From the NCBI RefSeq assembly GCF_002073975.1, contig NZ_CP020384.1:868001-932000 (forward strand): DNA of 64,000 nt. Direction: 5' to 3'. The DNA is from Rhodovulum sp. MB263. GTDB lineage: Bacteria > Pseudomonadota > Alphaproteobacteria > Rhodobacterales > Rhodobacteraceae. This document shows, one piece after another, positions 8,090-16,399 of this stretch. The number at the start of each line of letters is the position of its first letter. Position 1 is the first letter of the stretch. The notes below the pieces were generated by a model that saw only the letters and a program-made list of their open reading frames with translations, had not been told where the DNA came from and did no database searches. Both the position numbers and the translations under genes were made by a program.

Positions 8090-8919
8090 AGGCGGCAATC
8101 GTTGTTGGAACAAATGATCCTGAAATTCAAAATTATTTTGATGATCGTCAGGAGGCTGCAATTCCGAAAGCCTATCGCGAAGGCAGCGGCCTTGCCTTTA
8201 GCTCGTTGAAGGTGTTTCGGTTCGACCCTCACAACAAGGATGGCCTATCATATCGTGAGTATGTCGTAAGGGTGTCTCAGAGATATGATGCGGTCGCTTG
8301 TGTCGTTGGTGTTGACGTATATGATTGGGTCGATGGCTGTGAAAATCTCTTCTTCACAACCTTTTTCAACTTCCCTGGATGGCAACCAAACTATCAAAAC
8401 TTCTTTTCCAAGCACTTCAGCTCTTGGCTGAAAAACTTCTCTGAAATTGCTAAGGCTGGCGGGAGCCAAAAGCAGAGAACTATGCTTCTTCTTCCGGTTA
8501 CTGCCTTTGATGCCGACGAGCTTAGAGCACTGCCGAGATTGCTGAAAGACCACGCGACTGAAGGCCGGTTCATTCGAATTCTTCAATCTTACTTTGCCAG
8601 CGTAGGAGGACGTCAAACGCCGAAGAGAAAGGGGGGCGGGGATGCAACAAAGTTCTATGTTGATGATCGTCGTCACTTCTTTCAGCTGGGCCTGGAAGAA
8701 CATGCTGAAGCGGGGGAGCTTCCACCCCATGATTTCTTCTGTCGCGCTGGGAAGTTTATAAGATTTGGGATTTCAATTAAAGATAAGCGACACTTCAATG
8801 TTACGGAAGAGAAGCCAAAAGATCGCATCCATATCAGACTTAAGAACTGTCATGGCCAAGAGGATGACTATGGCCCAAAGACACATTTGAACATATTTCC
8901 AAATGGCCACATAGAATAA
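8086..8919 (+). CDS. Unknown protein paired with LOTUS-like gene
   Basis: A 277-residue soluble protein, translationally coupled to the gene before it. I do not recognise the family. It begins with a hydrophobic strand (MKAAIVVGTNDPEI) of a Rossmann-like kind, has an aromatic-rich middle (ENLFFTTFFNFPGWQPNYQN), a second strand MLLLPVTAFDADEL, a basic Gly-rich loop (TPKRKGGGDATKFYVDD) and a C-terminal KTHLNIFPNGHIE. Several conserved-looking His/Asp residues might be catalytic but no known nuclease motif is visible. Low GC and a terminator directly after the stop mark the end of a two-gene unit. A nucleic-acid or defence role is only an inference from its partner and location. Confidence 0.5.
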   Translation: MKAAIVVGTNDPEIQNYFDDRQEAAIPKAYREGSGLAFSSLKVFRFDPHNKDGLSYREYVVRVSQRYDAVACVVGVDVYDWVDGCENLFFTTFFNFPGWQPNYQNFFSKHFSSWLKNFSEIAKAGGSQKQRTMLLLPVTAFDADELRALPRLLKDHATEGRFIRILQSYFASVGGRQTPKRKGGGDATKFYVDDRRHFFQLGLEEHAEAGELPPHDFFCRAGKFIRFGISIKDKRHFNVTEEKPKDRIHIRLKNCHGQEDDYGPKTHLNIFPNGHIE

Positions 8920-8958
8920 GGGTGGCGAAGGTTGCCCTTCGTCCACCCTTCTTTGTTC
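8920..8958 (+). terminator. Rho-independent terminator of the two-gene cassette
   Basis: GGGTGG-CGAAGG pairs with CCTTCG-TCCACCC across a TTGC loop with one bulged base, followed by TTCTTTGTT. It begins just after the stop codon of the second gene. Confidence 0.75.
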
Positions 8959-9340
8959 TTAGTCTAAAGTTCCTTCAAACGCCTTCCGCGACATTAACCG
9001 GATCAACGCTCGGGGCGTATATTTCGAGTTTGCCGATACAGAAGCATGGCCAGAAGAGCTAAATGCATAGCCCTGCCGAGCACGCGAGAGTCTTTAGATG
9101 CGGGTTGATAGGTAGCCAGTTACTGGGCAGAAGTCAAGTGCGGGCGCGGCTCGAGTTGCACCTATGCTCACTGAACACAAGGGGCGAGCCGGGCAGCCGA
9201 TCAAGACAGAGGCCCTCTGCCCTGTGACCAAGGGTGAACACAGGTTGACACCACTTGACCAGGGGATGTTGGGTTTTAGGTGGGGTGCGCCGACATGTGT
9301 GTATGAATTCGACGCAAATTCATACACTTAGATGGTGTTT
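8959..9340. other. Intergenic region with a possible gene remnant
   Basis: About 380 bases without a clear gene. One plus-strand frame near 8980-9070 reads INARGVYFEFADTEAWPEEL and then stops, which looks like the C-terminal end of a lost protein. Nothing else is recognisable before the tRNA-Cys-derived repeat. Confidence 0.3.
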
Positions 9341-9384
9341 TGGAGGCGAGTACCGGAATCGAACCGGTGTACACGGATTTGCAA
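9341..9384 (-). repeat. Left attachment site: 3' end of a tRNA-Cys gene (variant)
   Basis: Read on the minus strand this is the 3' end of tRNA-Cys from the anticodon loop to CCA, matching the intact gene at 33518-33591 except in the T-arm. There the stem is ACCGG/CCGGT instead of AGGAG/CTCCT, with both sides changed together. It marks the left boundary of element A and comes from a slightly different tRNA-Cys allele. Confidence 0.8.
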
Positions 9385-9579
9385 GAGTTAGCATGTCTCT
9401 GACTTTACGCATCTTTTTGCTTAGGTTGACGCGAAAAATCCGCAGAACGTATCATGAATGCCTAGAGAGCGTTGAAAAGTCTAAGCCTAAGTGGATTGGT
9501 ATCTGAATACCGCATTTTCGGTCTTTCTCGTCACGCCGAAGAGTACAGATCGCGTTGGTGGTCGCTGTTCCGGTGATTC

Positions 9580-10293
9580 CTACCCGATTTCACGGACCTT
9601 CTCGACGCCAGCCGGGCCGACCTTGGTGAGGTAGAAAGGCTGCGCCTGGGCGAGGAAAGCGAAGTGTTCCAGCGCGGGCACCCGGCGGATGTTCTCTACC
9701 CGGCGCATCGGGCTCTCGACGCCGACCAGCGCGAGGGCAGGGAAGAAGCCGTAGCATTCGCCGAGATCGATCGGGCCGTGCATAGCAATGCAGCGGGCGA
9801 GCATCTCCTGGCCTGCATAGTCGAGGAAGTCGAAGTCGTCCGGGCGCACCATGACTGCGCTGCGAGCAATGAGGTTTGGGTCGGGAGGGGATGCAGGTTT
9901 TGGTCGTTGAAGTGGCGGTCCAAACTGTGTCGGAGCAAGCTCCTGTGAGCTAATGCGGCCCTCGGCTAGAGAAATGCGGAATGTCTTCAATCTGTCGGAC
10001 CAGACAAGAAGATCGCCAAATGGATTGTAGGAAACAACGGTACAATCATCGTGTCTGAGGTCGGGGTCAGACTTGAAGACGAGGGCAAGGACCGGGGCGA
10101 GAGTGTAAGGCTTGGCAATAGTCACTCCACCCTGCTGAAAAGTCGCATAACCCAACTCTTCCATGAAGCGGATCAGGCGGGGTGGCAGACGGCCTTCGCA
10201 ATAGGCCAGCTCCGCTTCAGGCATGGGTTCGCGTGCGGTCGGTTCTCCAAGCTTCTCGGCGCGAGCGCGGTAGTTCTTCTCAATATCGGCCAT
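9580..10293 (-). CDS. GAD-like/DUF1851 immunity-type protein
   Basis: A 237-residue soluble protein with two parts. The N-terminal ~110 residues (EAELAYCEGRLPPRLIRFM, then VTIAKPYTLAPVL, then YNPFGDLLVWSD) match the GAD-like domain. The C-terminal part (DFLDYAGQEMLARCIAMHGP, then ECYGFFPALALVG, then LEHFAFLAQAQPFYL) matches DUF1851/Tdi1-type T6SS immunity domains. Proteins of this architecture neutralise type VI or other polymorphic toxins. No cognate toxin lies next to it: a broken IS3 transposase is on one side and the attachment repeat on the other. It may be an orphan immunity gene left after loss of its toxin. Confidence 0.7.
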   Translation of the reverse strand: MADIEKNYRARAEKLGEPTAREPMPEAELAYCEGRLPPRLIRFMEELGYATFQQGGVTIAKPYTLAPVLALVFKSDPDLRHDDCTVVSYNPFGDLLVWSDRLKTFRISLAEGRISSQELAPTQFGPPLQRPKPASPPDPNLIARSAVMVRPDDFDFLDYAGQEMLARCIAMHGPIDLGECYGFFPALALVGVESPMRRVENIRRVPALEHFAFLAQAQPFYLTKVGPAGVEKVREIG

Positions 10294-10362
10294 CTACCGG
10301 CACCTTTCCAGATTCACGTTCATCCGTCGATCAGCTAAACCGTCCTGTCGCATAGTCCTTGG

Positions 10363-10567
10363 GAGAACGGCTACTGCGAGAGCTTCAACTCGAAGCTCAG
10401 GGACGGTGATCGTATACGATCACCTAAACGGCGAGATCTTCTACTCGCTGGCCGAGGCACGCGTGGTGATCGAGGCGTGGCGGGTCCATTACAACACCGC
10501 GCGGCCTCACTCGTCCCTGGGCTATCGGCCACCAGCGCCGGAGGCCGTTCACTGGGCACCGTTTTGA
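10363..10567 (+). pseudogene. IS3-family OrfB C-terminal remnant
   Basis: The translation ENGYCESFNSKLRD, then after a frame change LNGEIFYSLAEARVVIEAW and YNTARPHSSLGYRPPAPEAV, is the end of an IS3-family transposase containing the catalytic Glu (ENGYCESF). A 20-base perfect palindrome replaces a few codons between the two parts and breaks the frame. The following ~90 bases (GGACCACCCGATAGGGGCAGACCA) resemble an IS end. Confidence 0.75.
10405..10424. repeat. 20-bp perfect palindrome inside IS remnant
   Basis: GGTGATCGTATACGATCACC is its own reverse complement over all 20 bases. It sits exactly at the point where the transposase remnant loses its frame and is not part of the usual gene. Confidence 0.9.
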
Positions 10568-11125
10568 GCTCCGGGATCAGCCCCGCCGCATGCATCTACC
10601 TTGGCACCGAGACCCGTCATGCACTAAGACTGAAACCGGACCACCCGATAGGGGCAGACCACTGTGTCTCTCTATTAGCATGTGACTATGGTTCATAGGA
10701 TGAGTAATCGAAGATGTTCATAAGCCCATGCCAATGCCTATACATCAAAGACGGTCGCTGCTGCCCCTTTGCGGCCTGTTAGGGAGGTCGGCATTCGTCT
10801 GCAGGCTGATGAACAGAAAAGATGGGCTCGGAGCGGACCTGCGGCAGCGCAGCATGACTCCTGAGCACCTGGCGCCATCGACTCGGGCGCTCCCTGCCGA
10901 TTGCCGACGTTGGACACCTCAAGCCCGCGCCGCCCGTAGATCACGGAAGCGGCCGTTCATCGCGGTTGCAGCACGCGCAGGAGCCGCAAAGGTCTGGAGA
11001 GCGGACAAAGCCGCCGTTCGCCGCGAGTGCTCGATTTATGGCGCGGCTGCGAGAGTGCCGGAAGGATCGGCGGGAAGTGTGAATTCGCCGCGGCAACGCG
11101 ATGGTTCGTTCTATGCCAGAAAGGC
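10568..11125. other. Gene-poor spacer with decayed sequence
   Basis: About 560 bases between the IS remnant and the next gene. Reading frames are Arg-rich and unconvincing. It contains the first copy of a 91-bp degenerate direct repeat (10822-10912) that recurs near 11.9 kb. Confidence 0.5.
10822..10912 (+). repeat. Degenerate 91-bp direct repeat, copy 1
   Basis: Starts ATGGGCTCGG and ends CGACGTTG. It aligns without gaps to 11860-11950, with roughly 14 differences counted by eye. The shared core includes GACTCGGGCG and TCCCTGCCGAT. It is non-coding as far as I can tell. Confidence 0.75.
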
Positions 11126-11611
11126 TCAAGTAGGTCTTAGCGCCAAGACTAAGCTTATGAAGCCAAGGAAAGTTGAGACCATTGCAAGATATGCGGGCAC
11201 CCGGATAAGTGGGTCCGGCACTGTTAGATACCAACGGAGAATGCCCAAGAATACGCACTTCTTAACCTCTATCTCCACCTCTTGCCCTAAATCGACTCCC
11301 AGTGTTTTTCGGAGATCGTAATCTAACCTGATGATATTCTCTCGATCATTATGACCAACGACGGCGGCATACGCGCAACGACCTCGTGGAGCTGTCAACC
11401 GGACTATTTGGAAGCGCTTTGTTCCGTCACGCTTCTTGCCGTTGATAAGCGCGCGACCCTGACCCGTATGCTTCTCGGGGCACTTCTGTACCGTAAATGA
11501 GTGGGTGTTCGCGCGGTCCAAAATAATACCTGGGAAATTGTCGAGCAAACCGATAGCCGCTTCTTTTACGCTGAGTATCAGCGTTGCACTGTAATCTTTG
11601 TTTTGCAACAT
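11126..11611 (-). CDS. Hypothetical membrane-anchored protein with beta-barrel-like domain
   Basis: A 161-residue protein starting at the ATG of MLQNKDYSATLILSV (11611). Residues ~35-125 form a beta-rich region (KKRDGTKRFQIVRLTAP, then LDYDLRKTLGVDLGQEVEIEV) resembling a double-psi barrel of the AbrB/Cdc48-N kind, where 'LGV..G..V.V' is common. The C-terminus is one hydrophobic helix (AYLAMVSTFLGFISLVLAL), so the barrel would sit on the cytoplasmic face of the membrane. I do not know the family. It stands alone on the minus strand, between two copies of a degenerate repeat, with lower GC than the phage genes around it. Confidence 0.45.
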   Translation of the reverse strand: MLQNKDYSATLILSVKEAAIGLLDNFPGIILDRANTHSFTVQKCPEKHTGQGRALINGKKRDGTKRFQIVRLTAPRGRCAYAAVVGHNDRENIIRLDYDLRKTLGVDLGQEVEIEVKKCVFLGILRWYLTVPDPLIRVPAYLAMVSTFLGFISLVLALRPT

Positions 11612-12371
11612 ACTTCGCTCATTTCGAAAGGTCCGCGCTGCCATGACACTGACCTTGGCCGTCCGCTGCGCTTCGTACGAAGGTCGGCTCCTGGGTTGGA
11701 ACGGACATCTGCAGTGCCTGTCACGAAGGTCGGCTCACGGCCGACTTTACCAACATCTTCTCGCTGCAACCGCAAAATGCCGCAACTGCTCGCTCGGTGA
11801 AATTGGGCTGTGAGCGGACGAATGCACCCGCAGCGAAGGCTCCGCTGGGGTGCGGCAGTATGGGCTCGGATTGGACCTGCGGCGGCGCAGCATGGCGCCG
11901 GAGCGCCTGGCGCCACCGACTCGGGCGGTCCCTGCCGATAGCCGCCGTTGAGCGCCACGCTGCCAACACCGTTGACGAAACACGGAAGTGGACATCCGCC
12001 TGGCCCATAGAACAGCTCTCAATCGGCGATGAAGGCGGGTCTTCGTTGCGGGTGCTGTTGAAAAGTTCGCTTGCGGGGCCGCTGAGCACCAGTTCATGGG
12101 ACATCGCTTCGCTTTTCTGCGATCCCGGCTCTTAACGGACCCAGCCTCCTCTGCAAAGAACGACGTTCCAAACTCGGGCGGCCTCTCAGCCGCTGCCGGA
12201 GTTTTTCAAAACAATCAGCCGAGAGCGGTCGCTGGTGCCCGGTGCGGCGAAAGCCAGCCTTGGGGAGCCTTGAGCAAACGCACGCGCCGGGCAGAGCATT
12301 CACCGGCGAAACACTTTGGCTGCCGGACGCGCCTAGTGCGGCAATGACCAAAAGTAGCGCGAACACGCGGT
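11612..12371. other. Gene-poor spacer
   Basis: About 760 bases with no gene I can support. It holds copy 2 of the 91-bp repeat and short repeated words such as ACGAAGGTCGGCTC. Sequence of this type is common between decayed insertions in Rhodobacteraceae genomes. Confidence 0.5.
11860..11950 (+). repeat. Degenerate 91-bp direct repeat, copy 2
   Basis: Same orientation and length as the copy at 10822-10912. It lies about 1 kb away, on the other side of the small membrane-anchored protein gene, so the two copies flank that gene. Confidence 0.75.
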
Positions 12372-13777
12372 CTAACTTTCCTTCGTGGAGCCATCGTTAT
12401 TGTAAACGGTGCGCCGGCTTGCCCCCTCATGCGGCTGCAGCGGGAAAAATGGCCCCGATGGGGTCCAGCTCGCTGAGTGATGAACGTAGTTGCGACGATA
12501 CTGAATACTTTCAGCGGGTGTTATGATCTCACCAGAAAGTAGACGATCCTTCAAATATTCCAGCACCTCGTCATTCTCAGGAAGGTCATAATTGCGCCCA
12601 GAGATCAAGGCTGTGAATGGAACGCCCGCGTCAATGGCCTTCCGGAACATGACATGAAGTGCGACGTGGGATAGGCCAGGATCTTTAATCCATTTGCGCT
12701 TTAGAAACCAGCGGTTCCAGTAGGGATCGTACCGGTTGGAGCCAATGGTTTCGTACTCCCGTGTCAATGCATTGTGGTCTGATTTATTTATCCAGCCATC
12801 AGAAACTAGCTGATTGAATATAGCCAAGTCTTCTGCCGTGAAATCACTGTAGCCAAACACTCGTCCTGTCTCGGCCGGCCGCGGGTTGAAGTTATCAAAT
12901 TGTGACCGAGCGCGCTTTACCTCTACGCATTCCTCATAGAATTCTGGGTAGCCGCCTCCAATATCAGAATGGGCCCCCGGCATGCGAATTGTTTCGGCGC
13001 TGTTGGGAGCTTCGGTGAGTGGGAAGTTTTCTCGAAATTCATCCAGTGCTGTTATGTGAACAATCTTGGTCGCTATATCGTCGGGCAACGTGATCCTGAG
13101 ATTGCCCCAGCTGCTATCGTTCGCAACAAGCCCCCAAGAAACAACCGTATCAAATATGCCTAGAAAACGGATCTCCAGTTTTGACTTATCTTCCTCTTGA
13201 AGTTCATAAAATGGGCCGCCGTATCCGTGACCAGCATGGCCACGCTTGACGCAATTTAAAAAATGCCTCGCCGCAGCCGCACCCCGACTAAAGCCAAAAA
13301 CATCAACCTTAATTGATTTTATTGCTCCTGAAGACTTAGCCTTATTCAGATGCCTTAGAAAGACTAGGAAAGCATCTTTGACACGCTCTTCCACACCTGA
13401 GCGCCCCCATCCGAGGGCGAAGCCAATGGTGCTGTCATCCTGCCCTGCCGTGGTGCCGATGCCGTCAAAAATTTCTGAAAATCGACGTATTTTAGCCCCA
13501 TCAGTGTTATTTTCTGCAGTCTTCGGGACGAAAGAATCATAGCTCCGGTATAGTTTCGCGACATTGCTAAGATCGTTCACATAGCTCGCTTGGCTGACGA
13601 CACCACCCTCAGCGCGTACCCGATTGCCTTCTTCAACATTTGCAAGGTTATTCCCAGTCCCATCGAAAAAAACGCGATTTCCAGATCGATCAAGGGGCAG
13701 CTCGTCGTAACCGCACTGATGGACCCCTTCTGCTGAAGGTCGAAGAAGTCGTCCTTGGGGAATGAGAGATCATCCAT
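12372..13777 (-). pseudogene. Tle1-like type VI phospholipase effector (DUF2235), frameshifted at a T7 run
   Basis: Tle1 proteins are T6SS-delivered phospholipases of the alpha/beta-hydrolase fold. Read on the minus strand, the gene starts MDDLSFPKDDFFDLQQKG and reaches PLIDLEIA. A run of seven T (13666-13672) then shifts the frame, and FDGTGNNLANVEEGNRV continues in the next frame. FDGTGNN is the hallmark of DUF2235. Further on are the nucleophile elbow DVFGFSRGAAAARHF (GxSxG), GIFDTV for the Asp loop, and GAHSDIGGGY for the catalytic His region. Full length would be about 467 residues. It is either inactivated by loss of one T or read by slippage or transcriptional stuttering on the T-run. 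Confidence 0.8.
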
Positions 13778-13789
13778 AGCTCGGCCACC

Positions 13790-14407
13790 TCAATTGCAGT
13801 GTTTTGGGATATCCATTTCAGAGAGGCGATGGGAAAACCACCCTTTAACCTCCGAATTTCCCAGCATGAACTGCATGTTTGATTTTTTCCTTTCGTCAGA
13901 AATTGTATCTTGCTTGCCGCAGCTTTCTGCGAGTTTGATTGCGACTCGAGGCTTGTCGCTCGGTGGATAACTTTCATCATAGGTGACGGCCTGCACCATG
14001 CCATCTGCAGAAATGCGAAAAATCAAAATTCCGAAATCGGATGTGATCGGATCGAGTTTCAGGTCTCTCATATCAACATCCAGTGATGAAGAATATACTT
14101 TCTCGGTCACCACCTCATACCAAGTTATCTTGAAGTGAACATGTGTCGTATCGCGAGCGCTGTTTAATATATTCCTGACAGGCAAACTTGCATCAGCATC
14201 TGTGTAACCCCCATTTTGAACCCATGCCTTTTCCTCATAATCTGCAAAAACCGGACCAAATGACGGAGATTCCACAAAGGCAACCACCGGCCACCCTTCT
14301 TCAGTTTTGAGGTTGTATTTAAAGTTTTGAGTTACACTCTCGGCCTTGCAAGCCGCCACAAAAAACAGGAGGAGGCTAAATGAGGCAAACTTCGCGAATA
14401 TCTTCAT
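13790..14407 (-). CDS. Lipoprotein, probable Tle1 immunity protein (DUF2931-like)
   Basis: A 205-residue protein with a lipoprotein signal (hydrophobic FASFSLLLFFVAAC, lipobox VAAC at residues 17-20). Periplasmic lipoproteins of this size directly beside tle1 genes are the usual immunity factors that block phospholipase in the periplasm. The body is beta-rich (WPVVAFVESPSFGPVFADYE, then HVHFKITWYEVVTEKVYS). I place it near DUF2931, but this is pattern memory rather than a search. The gene lies 12 bases upstream of the effector start and 15 bases downstream of the adaptor gene, all on the minus strand, so one transcript is likely. Confidence 0.65.
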   Translation of the reverse strand: MKIFAKFASFSLLLFFVAACKAESVTQNFKYNLKTEEGWPVVAFVESPSFGPVFADYEEKAWVQNGGYTDADASLPVRNILNSARDTTHVHFKITWYEVVTEKVYSSSLDVDMRDLKLDPITSDFGILIFRISADGMVQAVTYDESYPPSDKPRVAIKLAESCGKQDTISDERKKSNMQFMLGNSEVKGWFSHRLSEMDIPKHCN

Positions 14408-14422
14408 AGAATTTCTCGTGGT

Positions 14423-15466
14423 CTATTGGCCCAAGGCCGATTGAAGCTTCAAGATTCGCAAGTCCTCCGCGACTTGCTTCTGTTCCAAGTCTTTCAGGGC
14501 GCTCACTTTTAGTTTGCGTTCAAAATGAGGGCCTTGGGTCAGCTCATACCAACAAAGCGCGAATATGGAGCCGGTGTTGACGAAGCCGTATTGCGAAAAG
14601 CGTTCAGCAACACGATTGAGCGCGTCTCTTATCTCGAACTCAGTTTTTCCAGGGAGGAGTGTTGCCAAACGACTCTGGATTTTCAAAAAGTTTGCTTGAA
14701 CGCGACGCGCCTTAAGTGTCTCCTTTTCTTCGACCTCCATCCTGAAATTATTGAAAGAAATTCCCGCGAATGGCCCGTTCGGAATGTATTTGGTCGCTCT
14801 TCCGTCTCGCCTGACTATCACATATCCAACAGGATTTTCATTGTCTGTATAAAACCAACCCGTCGCCAGGTCGGCTCGGCGCGAGAGATATGAAAAATGC
14901 ACTTCTGCCACATCGGGCTCCCAAAACCTGAAATAGCTCCAGTTATCGTGCTCATCGCGAACCCGTGTGAACTGCCGAAATAGCCTCAGCATATTTTCTA
15001 TTGTGTCTTTCGACCTAACATAGATGCCGACCTCGTTGCTCCACAGGTCAGTTTTCCTCCCTGTGTCTGTAAAAAGCTTCCGCACGAAATCATTTTCGAT
15101 TTCCAATTTGACTATATATGGAGAAACATCTGCGAGCTCTTGCGCAGCGGTGCCTCGAAACAAGTTCAGATACGTTAACCCACTATTCGCCAACGTGTCG
15201 GGTAAATAAGGTATTTTCGCGGCATCCAGAATGGCAAACGTATGCGTTGACTGTTCTGCGTGCAAAATTTCTTCTGAAGAAAAGAAGTTCTCCCCAAAAA
15301 GGTTGGATGAAATATCTTCAGGTAGGTGTTTTTTCGGCCAAACGCCAAATTGCGCGTCAAGTGCTCTTACCGAAGGAAGGGTTACCTCATGAACCGCCGC
15401 AGAAGAATGACCGTCTCCATTCGGTGAGTTTGCCTCAAGGGCCAGCCAAAAGTCCTCGCTACCCAA
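14423..15466 (-). CDS. DUF4123 T6SS effector adaptor/chaperone (Tap/TEC type)
   Basis: A 347-residue protein whose residues ~70-200 match DUF4123: HTFAILDAAKIPYLPDTL, then LFRGTAAQELADVSPYIVKL, then GIYVRSKDTIENMLRLFRQF, then DNWSYFRFWEPDV. These adaptors load a specific effector onto a VgrG spike. It is the first gene of the adaptor-immunity-effector unit. The frame has no upstream ATG, so TTG at 15466 is the most likely start. The vgrG gene usually found upstream is absent; the DNA instead switches to a phage lysis region within 300 bases. Confidence 0.8.
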   Translation of the reverse strand: MGSEDFWLALEANSPNGDGHSSAAVHEVTLPSVRALDAQFGVWPKKHLPEDISSNLFGENFFSSEEILHAEQSTHTFAILDAAKIPYLPDTLANSGLTYLNLFRGTAAQELADVSPYIVKLEIENDFVRKLFTDTGRKTDLWSNEVGIYVRSKDTIENMLRLFRQFTRVRDEHDNWSYFRFWEPDVAEVHFSYLSRRADLATGWFYTDNENPVGYVIVRRDGRATKYIPNGPFAGISFNNFRMEVEEKETLKARRVQANFLKIQSRLATLLPGKTEFEIRDALNRVAERFSQYGFVNTGSIFALCWYELTQGPHFERKLKVSALKDLEQKQVAEDLRILKLQSALGQ

Positions 15467-15761
15467 CGTCAGCCTCGTCTGTGAAATTCATTATCAATCA
15501 CTTAGACTGTAGGCGCAAACAGGTGCAGAGTGAAACGATTGCCTCGACCACTGGCGAAGAGCCGCTCAAGATGCAGCTATCGGCGGAGAGCTCTATTTCT
15601 ATTGAGTGACAGGGTTGGCCGCAGTGCATACGGTCCATGGCAGTTCACCCGACCCTTCCTTCAAGATGGGCGGCGAAGACGGTTTGGCAACCTGCTGAGC
15701 GTCCGCTTCTGGGAACCTCGGCCGATGCTTGGGAACAGGGCCGAACGTCCGGTCTCCGCCC

Positions 15762-16337
15762 CTATGCCCCACACAGCCGCCCGGTCAGCGCGACCAGTTC
15801 CCGCTCCTCGGCGGCAGACTGCACAAGCCCGTAGCTTGCGGCGATCCGCCGGAACCGCAGCACATACTGACAACGGAAGCCAGGATCCGGCGGCAGCCAT
15901 TCCAGCGGTCCGCGCGCGCCCTTGGAGCGGTTTGCGGAGGCACTGACGGGCAGCAGGTTGACGGGATCGCGGGCGAAGCGGGCGCGCTTGGCGGCGGGCC
16001 AACTGGCGGCACCGTGGCCCCACGCATAGCGCAGCGGCACGATGTGATCGATGTCGAGATCGCCCGCCTCGGTGATCACCTGCCCGGTATACGGTGCGAA
16101 CCAGCGGCCGTGGCGCACCGAGCAGCCCGAGGGCGCGAGCCGCACCGGCACGGTGGAGAGGTCCGCCAGCATCTCGGCCCGGGTATCGAGGCAATCGCCG
16201 TCCGGATCGGTCCAGCCCGAGCCGAAGGCCGCGCGGGTATAGGGCGCGGCCGGTGCAACGCTCTGCGGCGCCTGCGCGACCGGCGCGCAGGTCAGGAGCG
16301 TGAGGCTCAGCAGGAGCAGGGACAGGAGACGGCGCAT
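15762..16337 (-). CDS. Secreted HNH-family nuclease (DUF1524-like)
   Basis: A 191-residue protein with an N-terminal signal peptide (MRRLLSLLLLSLTLLTCAPVAQA). It may instead be a lipoprotein, since LLTC resembles a lipobox. The catalytic region has DIDHIVPLRYAWGHGA, then ARDPVNLLPVSASANRSKG, then PPDPGFRCQYVLRF. The DHIVPL His and the downstream N/R/K residues are those of HNH endonucleases with a beta-beta-alpha metal fold. Such secreted HNH proteins degrade DNA outside the cytoplasm. It lies at the end of the minus-strand lysis and tail module, so it may be released at lysis or be a moron gene. Confidence 0.75.
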   Translation of the reverse strand: MRRLLSLLLLSLTLLTCAPVAQAPQSVAPAAPYTRAAFGSGWTDPDGDCLDTRAEMLADLSTVPVRLAPSGCSVRHGRWFAPYTGQVITEAGDLDIDHIVPLRYAWGHGAASWPAAKRARFARDPVNLLPVSASANRSKGARGPLEWLPPDPGFRCQYVLRFRRIAASYGLVQSAAEERELVALTGRLCGA

Positions 16338-16399
16338 GGGGACGGACCTTTTACCGGGGCCCCCAGGATCCGGTTAAACGCCGCCCGGGCCGGGGGAAC

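Noticed and set aside
15600-15790. Minus-strand frame ending PWTVCTAANPVTQ as a possible vgrG tail upstream of the DUF4123 gene
   Set aside because: Position would suit vgrG, but I cannot match the sequence to VgrG and the frame is short.
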